From NCBI GenBank assembly GCA_965248155.1, contig CBDFIO010000002.1:1-64000 (forward strand): 64,000 bases of DNA, read 5' to 3'. This DNA is from RFSX01 sp965248155. Its GTDB lineage: Bacteria; Bacteroidota; Bacteroidia; Chitinophagales; Saprospiraceae. Both the position numbers and the translations under genes were made by a program. The notes below the pieces were generated by a model. It was not told the origin of the DNA, made no database searches, and saw nothing but the letters and a program-made list of their open reading frames with translations. This document shows positions 55,468-62,793 of the stretch, piece by piece (the stretch's first letter is position 1; each line of letters begins with the position of its first letter).

Positions 55468-58230
55468 ATGACAATCAAAGAAATCAAAACTCAGCTCAGA
55501 TTATCCCAAGTTTTAAGTCAATACAACCTTACCCTTGACCGCAATCATCGACTCTGTTGTCCGTGGCACAATGACAAAACCCCAAGCCTACAGATCTATC
55601 CCAAAACAAATACCTGGACATGTTTCTCATCAAACTGTAATGCAGGGAGCGGAGATGTAATCGACTTCATAATGAAGTATGAGAAAATCACAAAACGAGA
55701 AGCCATCTTGAAAGCAAAAGAACTTATTAACCCAAACTACTCAATGAACAAAGTCAAGCCACTACCAGAGATCTCACGAATAGCAATCCTTACAAAATAT
55801 TATCAAGCCACATTATCAGCACTACCAAGAAGTAAGAAAGCCATCGAGTATGCAAAGAGTAGAAACTTAGATCATGGAAAATTAGGAATCGGATACAGTG
55901 GTGCAGATATCGGAAGAAAATGGAACAAGAGTTTACATGAGTCAGGTACTCAGATCGGTGTATTACAAAAATCAGGAGAAGGCTATCGACCAAAGATCAA
56001 ATATTGCTTGATGTTTACTATGAAGAATAGAGAAGGAAAAATAGTAGATGTATATGGACGAAGTATCATGGACAAACCCAATGCGAAACACTTCTACTTA
56101 TCAGGGAAACAACAAGGACTTTATCCAATCTATCCAAAGAGTGAAACGACAAAACTGATCTTGACAGAAAGCATTATCGATGCAGCAAGTCTACTCACCA
56201 CAGAAGTTAAAGACGAAGAAGGAAATAAAATAAATGAAGGCAGACTCAGTCTGCTGGCTTTGTATGGTACAAATGGATTTACAGAAGAGCACAGCCAATC
56301 GATTAAGGAATTAGAACTACTGGAAGAAGTGATCTTCTTTTTTGATGGAGATGAAGCAGGAGAAAAAGCAATCAAGAAATGGGCAATAGAGATCAAGAAG
56401 ATCAATGAGAAATTAAAAATCACTTATGTCAATACGCCAAAGGGAGAAGATGTAAACAGTCTACTACAGGGACATGAGTCAGAAGTCCTCTCCGTTTTAA
56501 TAAATCAAAGAAAGTTAGTCAGCAATGAATCAAATTTATTTTTTTCAACTGAGAAATCAACTGAGAAATCAACTGAGTCGGGAAGCCCCGACAGGCAATT
56601 AAATGAGCAAGGAGAAAAAACGTCACATATAACTATAGACAAGCTCGATACAACAAATGCAGAGTTACTAAACTACACTACTGCAGAAATCAAAATAACC
56701 ATATTAGGCGGCATAAGAATTACAGGACTGGACAGAATGAAAGTGACAGTTAAGGTGGAATTAAAATCAAATCCACATCAATTAATAAGACACAGTTTAG
56801 ATCTGTATCATGCAAAGCAAGTAGATCATCTATGTGAAATGATCGCAAGTCAATTAGAAATAAGAAGTAGCAAAGCAAGTCAGGTTATTAGCCAAATGAC
56901 AACAGCCTTAGAAGCCTACAGACAACGAAGGTTAGAAGCGATGAAACCCAAAGCTCCGCAGATTTATCAAATGACCCCACAAGAAAAACAAGCATCAATC
57001 AAGTACTTAAAAAGTCCTCAGCTGATGCTAAACACAGCAAAGGCCATTAGGCAAAGTGGAATAGTTGGAGAAGAGAAAAATGCTATGGTAGGATATATAG
57101 TTTATCTGAGTAGAAAAAGAGAAAAGTCATTACACGTCATGTACTTAGGAGCCAGCGGATCAGGCAAGACACATGTCCAGGAAGGGCTGGCCAGTCTAAC
57201 ACCTGCAGAGGACAAAATAGAAGCAACTGGACTCAGTGATCAAGCTTTGTATTATGAAGGAATGAAGCTCAAAGGGAAGATATTATTTATAGAAGATATA
57301 GACGGAGCAGAGAACATCATGTATATCATAAGAGAACTACAGAGTAAAGGAAAGATCATCAAACGTGTAGCATGGCGAGATAACAAAGGCAATACCCAAA
57401 CCATAGAAGTAGTAGCCGAAGGTCCAGTAGTGATCAGCAGCTGCACAACCCAAGAAAAGCTATATGAAGACAATGCGAACAGATGCATATTACTCTACAT
57501 CGATCAGAGCAAAGAACAAGACCATCGTGTGATGGATTTTATAAAAGCTAAAAGCACAGGTGCAATCAAAGAGATAGAACAAGACGAAATCAGAAAGCAA
57601 ATCCAAAATGTACAACGAATACTCAAACCGATTAAAGTCTATAACCCATATGCGAAAATGATCGACCTTCCAAGTGAAGTTTTTAAACCAAGAAGAAGCT
57701 TGCCATTACTATTAGGATTTATAGAAACAGTTACTTTTTATCATCAGTATCAGCGGTCGGTAAGCACCGACAAGCAAACAGGAGAACGGTTCATTAGCTC
57801 AACATATGAGGATATACAAGTGAGTTTCGATTTACTCAAAGATGTACTGTTCAATAAGAGCGACGAATTAACGAAAGCAGCGAGAGAGTTTTTAGAAATG
57901 CTGAAAGCCAAAGTGAAGAAAGGAGATACATTTTATACCAAGAAGATCCGCAAGGATATTAGAATGAATGCAAGCAATCTAAAACGGTACATGATTGAGT
58001 TGCAAAGATATGATTATATCAAGGTAAAGAGCGGAACTCGGTACAGAGGATATGAATATGAGATTACAGATTATGGAGAATACGAGGACTTAAAAAATAC
58101 TATTGACAAAAGATTGCGTGAAATACTTGACAAAATAAAGGCCTCTGCCGGCATCGGCAGTGGTTCAGTGGTTCAGAGTGGTTCAAAAGGTGAAATGAAC
58201 CAGTTAAGCGTATTAGAATCAAGGAGTTAG
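55468..58230 (+). CDS. CHC2-Toprim primase fused to an AAA-type helicase/ATPase
   Basis: 920 residues. CHC2 zinc finger (about 28-60: LCCPWHNDKTPSLQIY, then TCFSSNCNAGSGDVIDF), Toprim domain (about 225-330: LILTESIIDAASLL with the Glu, FFFDGDEAGEKA with the DxD pair), a linker with the 4-residue repeat STEKSTEKSTES (about 365-375), and an ATPase with Walker A GASGSGKTH near residue 562 and Walker B ILFIEDIDG. A winged-helix-like C-terminus follows (RKDIRMNASNLKRYMIELQRYDYI). Replication initiation protein of a mobile element. It precedes the recombinases by 53 bp. Confidence 0.85.
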   Translation: MTIKEIKTQLRLSQVLSQYNLTLDRNHRLCCPWHNDKTPSLQIYPKTNTWTCFSSNCNAGSGDVIDFIMKYEKITKREAILKAKELINPNYSMNKVKPLPEISRIAILTKYYQATLSALPRSKKAIEYAKSRNLDHGKLGIGYSGADIGRKWNKSLHESGTQIGVLQKSGEGYRPKIKYCLMFTMKNREGKIVDVYGRSIMDKPNAKHFYLSGKQQGLYPIYPKSETTKLILTESIIDAASLLTTEVKDEEGNKINEGRLSLLALYGTNGFTEEHSQSIKELELLEEVIFFFDGDEAGEKAIKKWAIEIKKINEKLKITYVNTPKGEDVNSLLQGHESEVLSVLINQRKLVSNESNLFFSTEKSTEKSTESGSPDRQLNEQGEKTSHITIDKLDTTNAELLNYTTAEIKITILGGIRITGLDRMKVTVKVELKSNPHQLIRHSLDLYHAKQVDHLCEMIASQLEIRSSKASQVISQMTTALEAYRQRRLEAMKPKAPQIYQMTPQEKQASIKYLKSPQLMLNTAKAIRQSGIVGEEKNAMVGYIVYLSRKREKSLHVMYLGASGSGKTHVQEGLASLTPAEDKIEATGLSDQALYYEGMKLKGKILFIEDIDGAENIMYIIRELQSKGKIIKRVAWRDNKGNTQTIEVVAEGPVVISSCTTQEKLYEDNANRCILLYIDQSKEQDHRVMDFIKAKSTGAIKEIEQDEIRKQIQNVQRILKPIKVYNPYAKMIDLPSEVFKPRRSLPLLLGFIETVTFYHQYQRSVSTDKQTGERFISSTYEDIQVSFDLLKDVLFNKSDELTKAAREFLEMLKAKVKKGDTFYTKKIRKDIRMNASNLKRYMIELQRYDYIKVKSGTRYRGYEYEITDYGEYEDLKNTIDKRLREILDKIKASAGIGSGSVVQSGSKGEMNQLSVLESRS
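56577..56592. repeat. GC-rich palindrome inside primase gene
   Basis: GTCGGG-AAGC-CCCGAC, in the disordered linker (encodes SGSPDR). Same arm frame and loop as at 57756-57771. Confidence 0.6.
57756..57771. repeat. GC-rich palindrome inside primase gene
   Basis: GTCGGT-AAGC-ACCGAC (encodes RSVSTDK), sharing stem core GTCGG/CCGAC and loop AAGC with 56577-56592. Confidence 0.6.
58145..58160. repeat. GC-rich palindrome near primase 3' end
   Basis: CTGCCG-GCAT-CGGCAG, followed by several GTGGTTCA words up to 58250. It encodes part of the Ser/Gly-rich tail. Confidence 0.55.
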
Positions 58231-58283
58231 ATTGAGTGGTTCAGTGGTTCACCGAAAAGAGATATACCATCAGAAAATAAATA

Positions 58284-59174
58284 GTGAAAAGTTTAGAATA
58301 CAGAAGGTTATTAGGGTCATATCGAGAATGGTTAAGAGCTATGAATTATGCAAAGAACAGTATTGAAAGAGGCCCTGAGAAAGTCAGAGAGTTTTTTGAT
58401 TGGTTTATATTAGAAAGAGAAGTAGAAGCCATAGAGAGAATCACAGATGAAGTAGTCAGAAGTTATTTTGATTACTTGAAGAATAGAGTCAGTAGAAGAA
58501 CAGGACAGGGATTAAGCTTGAATTACATTAGAACTTACCAAGTAGAATTAAGAAGATTTAGTCGCTACCTAAGCGAAACCAATCAAGGACATATCGAAGT
58601 GTCTATCGAGTTGAAATCCAAAGGGAAGCTAAAGCCACAAGTAGAGATATTTACAAAAGATCAGATCGAGAAACTATATGAAACTTGCGAAGATGATTTA
58701 TTAGGTATCAGAGATCGAGCCATGTTGTCGGTGTTTTATGGATGTGGTTTAAGAAGAAATGAAGGAGCCAATTTAGAAGTAAAAGACGTTCAGTTTAATC
58801 GTTCTGTCCTTCACGTGAGAAAGGGAAAGAACTACAAGGAAAGATATGTTCCAATAGTAGGAAGAGTTAGAAGTGACTTACATGATTACTTAAAATACAG
58901 TCGTCCAATGTTAGAAAATAATAAGACAGCAAATTGGTTGTTTGTGAGTTATCGAGGTGGAACAGTTGGCGGTCAGATGTTAGGAGAAAGATTTAAAAAG
59001 TTGAAGAAAGAAGCGAAGATTAATCATGATGGTTCATTACATGCCTTACGCCATAGCATAGCGACACATCTATTAGAAGCAGGAATGACACTTGAAAATA
59101 TAGCTCGTTTTTTAGGACATAACTCTTTAGAATCTACTCAAATATATACTCATGTCATGCATACCAAAATATAA
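58284..59174 (+). CDS. Tyrosine recombinase, catalytically complete
   Basis: 296 residues from GTG at 58284. N-terminal SAM-like core-binding domain (about 1-105), then a phage-integrase catalytic domain: Arg in VFYGCGLRRNEGANLEV, Lys in VRKGKNYKERYVPI, HALRHSIATHLLEAG (His-x-x-Arg), RFLGHNS (His) and the nucleophile Tyr in STQIYTHV. All six catalytic positions are present. XerC/XerD size and layout. It probably integrates and excises the element, with the next gene overlapping its end by 23 bp. Confidence 0.9.
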   Translation: MKSLEYRRLLGSYREWLRAMNYAKNSIERGPEKVREFFDWFILEREVEAIERITDEVVRSYFDYLKNRVSRRTGQGLSLNYIRTYQVELRRFSRYLSETNQGHIEVSIELKSKGKLKPQVEIFTKDQIEKLYETCEDDLLGIRDRAMLSVFYGCGLRRNEGANLEVKDVQFNRSVLHVRKGKNYKERYVPIVGRVRSDLHDYLKYSRPMLENNKTANWLFVSYRGGTVGGQMLGERFKKLKKEAKINHDGSLHALRHSIATHLLEAGMTLENIARFLGHNSLESTQIYTHVMHTKI

Positions 59175-60126
59175 GTTTAGTAAAGAAATAGAATCGAAAT
59201 TACAGAAGTTTAAGAGCTTCATGGCCAGCAGTGGCTTAGAAGAAAATACAGTTCGTCAACATGGAAATTATACAGGAATCTATTTAGAATGGATTAGTAA
59301 AGAAACTATAGAAATCAAAGAAGCGAGATACAGAGATGTCGTTGCATTTATCCAATCATTACAAGCTCAAAATAATAACTCCAGATTTATTAATCGAGTG
59401 GTTTTAGCAGTACGACATTACTATCAATATTTAGGCGTTCCCAAGAACCCGGCAGCAGGAATATTTATCAGAGGTGCAACATCAAAAGTACCGATCGACA
59501 TAGTTAGCTATCCAGAAATTATAAAGCTGTACGAATCCTATCAAGGCTTAGACAACAGAACAAAAAGAAATAGAGTCATGCTTGGACTCATAGTTTATCA
59601 AGCAGTTACGACAAGAGAATTACATTACTTAGAACCTCATCATATTAAGCTGAAAGAAGCAAAGATTTATGTACCAAGAACGAATAGATCTTTAGCGAGA
59701 GTTTTACCCATCAAAGCAAATCAGTTATTAGAATTAAGTCATTACCTGGAAGAAACCAGACCGCAATTACAGAGAGATATTTATCAATATTATAGGCCAG
59801 CGGTGGCTCACCGCAGATCAGGAAGAGTAATGGCTAAAGTAGATCAGGAAGCAATAGAAAATCAACTATTTTTTAGTGAGCGAGGTAATGGAAATATTAA
59901 GAGTAGTTTGTATCACATGTTCAGACAGATCAAGAAAATGAATCCTAAGGTTACCTCAGGAAAAGTCATTCGTCAAAGCGTCATTACAGAATGGACAAAG
60001 ACAATAGGCATTAGACAAGTTCAATACATGGCCGGTTATAGATGTGTTGGAAGTGTAGAGAGGTATAAGAATTATAATATGGAAGAATTAATGGAGGAAC
60101 TGAATGAATATCATCCGTTGAAATAA
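59152..60126 (+). CDS. Degenerate tyrosine-recombinase paralogue
   Basis: 324 residues; start ATG at 59152 overlaps the preceding gene. The layout is that of a tyrosine recombinase (N-terminal helical domain with VRQHGNYTGIYLEWISK, then a catalytic-like fold), but key residues are changed: VYQAVTTRELHYLEP has Thr where the first catalytic Arg is expected, the HxxR motif is replaced by GKVIRQSVIT, and only the region SVERYKNYN keeps a candidate Tyr. It probably acts as a structural partner or directionality factor for the first recombinase. Both remain open and coupled, so it is likely functional in some role. Confidence 0.75.
   Translation: MSCIPKYKFSKEIESKLQKFKSFMASSGLEENTVRQHGNYTGIYLEWISKETIEIKEARYRDVVAFIQSLQAQNNNSRFINRVVLAVRHYYQYLGVPKNPAAGIFIRGATSKVPIDIVSYPEIIKLYESYQGLDNRTKRNRVMLGLIVYQAVTTRELHYLEPHHIKLKEAKIYVPRTNRSLARVLPIKANQLLELSHYLEETRPQLQRDIYQYYRPAVAHRRSGRVMAKVDQEAIENQLFFSERGNGNIKSSLYHMFRQIKKMNPKVTSGKVIRQSVITEWTKTIGIRQVQYMAGYRCVGSVERYKNYNMEELMEELNEYHPLK
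59800..59814. repeat. GC-rich palindrome inside second recombinase gene
   Basis: GCGGTG-GCT-CACCGC, encoding VAHR in a loop between catalytic-domain segments. Same style as the palindromes in the primase. Confidence 0.5.
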
Positions 60127-60512
60127 AGAAGACAGCCTACGCCCTACGGTCGTAGAAGATTGTTTCATTGATCAGCCTGGCTTAATACCTACCCACGGAT
60201 CAAAGGCCACCCGCAAAGCAGGGAAGCGGCGTTCGTCGGGTTCACCTCTCACACATACCACGCCATGGAGCCTAAAGGCGTCCACCGCCAGTAGCTTTGC
60301 TACCAGCTTGTCATGGTATGCGCTTCGCCTCAGCTCCTCACCTGTAGCTATTCTGTCTGCGACAGCACTGTAAAGATACAGAGCTATCACAGCCGCCGCT
60401 ACAGATTATTTGGCGGACTGCTAGACTCTCTCGGCTGCGGCTTATTTAATCAATATGGTATCAGCAAAGCTGATTTAATTAAAAGCCAATAAGCCTTGTG
60501 TATACTACATTC

Positions 60513-60543
60513 AGCCAGTGAGCTGACGCTCACCTTACTGGCT
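60513..60543. repeat. Nested hairpin
   Basis: AGCCA (60513-60517) pairs with TGGCT (60539-60543); inside, GTGAGC-TGAC-GCTCAC (60518-60533) forms a perfect stem. Strongest structure in the non-coding segment. Confidence 0.6.
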
Positions 60544-60855
60544 ACCTCGTTCGTGTCCGCAGTCGCCCGCCCACTCAAGTGCTAAACGCGCTGAAGGCTC
60601 TTTCTCTGCTTTTTTCTTTTCAACTGAAAAAAAATACCAATTGAACATTAAAAAAGATGAGCAGAGCAATAAGATATCAAACTCGTAAGCCACTAAAAAA
60701 TGCGCTAGCATTATCTTGGCTGAAGAGCTTGAAATCTTGGCCGGCGGGATATGACCACTCCAGCAAAGGTAGGCTTCGCCTTTTTGTTGCTTACATGATC
60801 ATCTCCCTTTTTGCTTTGTCCTAGCTTTCTTTTTTGAAGTGCGTTTGGCTGCATG

Positions 60856-60880
60856 GCATATAAGGCTCAGACTTATATGC
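60856..60880. repeat. Nine-base inverted repeat
   Basis: GCATATAAG (60856-60864) and CTTATATGC (60872-60880) around a 7-base loop. Could be a recombinase or replication-protein site. Confidence 0.55.
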
Positions 60881-61146
60881 TGTGCTTTGGGTTGGATTTA
60901 CCTAGCCTGAAACACTGACAATCATTGAGAGTTAAGAAGTTTTTTTATCATAAAAATGAATCGATAAATCTTTTTTTTCAATTGAAAAACACTTTCAAAT
61001 GAAAAATAAAATGGCTGAGGAATTATATCGCCTATCCAATCGTTATTAATTACAAGTCTTAAAAGTGTTGGAGGAAAAAAAGAGATATACCACTGAATAA
61101 AAGATGTATGCTAAAAGTAGTGTGTTGAGTAAAATTGAAGAGTTGA

Positions 61147-61887
61147 AAAAAGGGTTTAAGCTGTATAGATTATGGCGCTAGATTCTATGATCCAAGTATA
61201 GCCCGTTTTACTTCGATAGATTGGTTCTCTGAAAAATACTCCTTTCAATCTCCATATGCCTATGCAGCAAATAATCCAATAAAATATATTGATGTTAACG
61301 GAGATAGTATAAAGATTAATAATGTTACTTATATGCCTGGAGCTACGTATGATGGAGACGATCAATTTGTGAATGATGTTTTCACGGCGTTAAATTATAT
61401 TATTGATAATGACGCAGATCAAGGAGGAGTAATTAGTGATGTTGCAAGTAAGAAAACAACAGTCAATATATTAGAAAACAATCCAGAGAATAACCCTGAT
61501 AACCCATATAATAAAACTCATTTCAATGATAACGTTGATAATAAAGGAGTTAAGCAAGGAGATCCATTTATTATATTTGATCAAAATAACGGTATTGAGT
61601 TTGATCAATATACAAATTGGATAATGCAAGGTTTATTTGGAGAAACGGGATCAAGATCACCTGCAGAAGGACTATTGCATGAATTAGGGCATGCACAAAA
61701 TTTCCTTAATGACCCTAAGGAACATAGAAAATTATCTAAACAGTCTTTATCGGGGTATAACAATGCCGAAGAATTTAGAGTAATCCAATCAGTAGAGAAT
61801 CCAGCGGCACTTAAATTAGGAGGGATAAAGAGAAATCATCATGGCGGTAAATTTAAGAAAGTTAAATGTGTGACCTGTAATAATTAA
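61147..61887 (+). CDS. Orphan RHS core fragment and toxin tip, no start codon
   Basis: Second copy of the zinc-peptidase tip, preceded by only about 13 codons of RHS core (IDYGARFYDPSIAR). The frame is open from 61147, after TGA at 61144-61146, but no plausible start exists before the internal ATG at 61333. Sequence from 61185 to the stop at 61887 is identical to the main RHS gene. It can be translated as a toxin only if recombined onto an rhs core, as with orphan tips of other polymorphic toxins. HELGH is retained. Confidence 0.75.
   Translation, partial: KKGLSCIDYGARFYDPSIARFTSIDWFSEKYSFQSPYAYAANNPIKYIDVNGDSIKINNVTYMPGATYDGDDQFVNDVFTALNYIIDNDADQGGVISDVASKKTTVNILENNPENNPDNPYNKTHFNDNVDNKGVKQGDPFIIFDQNNGIEFDQYTNWIMQGLFGETGSRSPAEGLLHELGHAQNFLNDPKEHRKLSKQSLSGYNNAEEFRVIQSVENPAALKLGGIKRNHHGGKFKKVKCVTCNN
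61166..61206 (+). other. Candidate attachment site at the junction of two repeat units
   Basis: Carries the RHS-core mimic GATTATGGCGCTAGATTC then TATGATCCAAGTATAGCCCG. Against 53840-53858 the differences change TAC/TAT, GGT/GGC, GCA/GCT and CGA/AGA (all synonymous) and TCC/TTC (Ser/Phe). This is what an attP-like site preserving an rhs reading frame should look like. Confidence 0.5.
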
Positions 61888-61889
61888 GT

Positions 61890-62282
61890 ATGAAGAAACT
61901 AATTGTGTTTACCATCCCATTTATTTTTATCTGTTGTACAGAAAAAAAAATGAGCTATGACATAGAGAATATTGAAGTTTTTGCTGTTTCTTTTGGAATC
62001 AATTTTCCAGTTAATGTTGGGGAAAGTGCAGTAAAAAATACAGAACCATATTTCATTGAAGATGAAATAGTTCTGAATCAGATTGAGGCATATATAAAGA
62101 AATTGCGAAAATCAAAATCGTCATATAAATCTGATGAAATTTATTTGAGATGTAAACTTAACTGTAAGAATAAGATGACGTATGTTTTGGATTATAATAA
62201 AACTCAAATAAAGTTGAATGGGAATTGGTATGAAGATCAACCGGAATTGATTCAACTTATACTTAACTCTAAAAAAGAATAA
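61890..62282 (+). CDS. Lipoprotein, candidate immunity protein (second copy)
   Basis: Identical to 54564-54956: 130 residues with lipobox FIFICC. It again starts two bases after a toxin-tip stop, here the orphan. An extra copy would raise immunity dosage or protect the cell when the tip is exchanged. Confidence 0.65.
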   Translation: MKKLIVFTIPFIFICCTEKKMSYDIENIEVFAVSFGINFPVNVGESAVKNTEPYFIEDEIVLNQIEAYIKKLRKSKSSYKSDEIYLRCKLNCKNKMTYVLDYNKTQIKLNGNWYEDQPELIQLILNSKKE

Positions 62283-62328
62283 TTTGGGTGAACGGGAAAG
62301 GTTAAAGCCTCACGTTTGTGGAGCTTTT

Positions 62329-62655
62329 CTATAATACGCCTTGCAGTTTCATTCTATCAATGAATGAATCGAGAAAAACAAAGACAGTTTCCTTTTCTTT
62401 TTGTGGAAGGTTAGAAACAGCTTGAACACGTTTAAGCATATCAGTATCGAGTTCCATATCAGTTTTACCCACGAGATAATCCAGAGAGACATTTAAGGCA
62501 TTGGCGATTTTAGTAGCCATTTCGATAGTAGGTCTTACTTCACTTCGTTCATAACGGCCATAGGCATCACCATTGATACTAATAAGCTTACCTATATCAG
62601 CTTGTGATAGTTTTTTCTTCTTTCTAACAGCTGTTAACCTATCTCCAAAAGTCAT
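62329..62655 (-). CDS. XRE-family regulator (second copy)
   Basis: Identical to 55003-55329, start ATG at 62655. Same divergent arrangement with the following primase and the same 17-bp repeats between. Confidence 0.88.
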   Translation of the reverse strand: MTFGDRLTAVRKKKKLSQADIGKLISINGDAYGRYERSEVRPTIEMATKIANALNVSLDYLVGKTDMELDTDMLKRVQAVSNLPQKEKETVFVFLDSFIDRMKLQGVL

Positions 62656-62706
62656 AAATGTATGTTTTAGTACAAGAAAACCTCTTATAACACAAATATA
62701 CAAACA

Positions 62707-62786
62707 AGATATGTAGGATAAAAGTTACAAATGTTTGTTTAAGTCATACAAGAATTATAGTTTTGCTACAGATATGTAGGATAAAA
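62707..62786 (+). promoter_or_regulatory. Operator region, second copy
   Basis: Both AGATATGTAGGATAAAA repeats and the central ACAAA-TG-TTTGT are preserved exactly as at 55381-55460. Confidence 0.55.
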
Positions 62787-62793
62787 CTTTTTT

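Larger units (their letters stand above)
60127..61146. other. Hairpin-rich, GC-richer non-coding end of the element
   Basis: About 1 kb without a credible gene. The first 500 bp are clearly richer in GC than the flanks. Inverted repeats include CTACG-gt-CGTAG near 60144, CATACCA/TGGTATG around 60254 and 60313, GTAGC-ttt-GCTAC (60291-60303), CCGCC/GGCGG around 60394-60417, TCAGC-aaa-GCTGA near 60461, and those entered separately. It could hold a replication origin, integrase arm sites or a structured RNA. The AT-rich part (60950-61146) leads into the next RHS-core fragment. Confidence 0.6.
53860..61185 (+). mobile_element. 7326-bp repeat unit 1: proposed tip-carrying integrative element
   Basis: Contains RHS tip, immunity candidate, XRE regulator, primase/helicase, two tyrosine recombinases and a hairpin-rich non-coding end. 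The next copy begins at 61186. All shared genes are identical in both copies as far as the window shows. Recombinases plus a primase indicate excision and replication capacity; element status is inferred. Confidence 0.6.

Noticed and set aside
56548..56579. Short tandem repeat AACTGAGAAATC in the primase gene considered as a CRISPR-like or origin iteron array
   Set aside because: Only about 2.7 copies, in frame, encoding the linker STEKSTEKSTES; no spacers or cas genes. An iteron role is possible but unsupported.
60172..60390. 72-codon frame on the minus strand in the GC-rich element end (RLHGVVCVRGEPDERRFP)
   Set aside because: It lies in a region full of inverted repeats, has no ribosome-binding context and its composition follows the local GC bias; more likely structured DNA or RNA than a gene, though homologue searches could change this.
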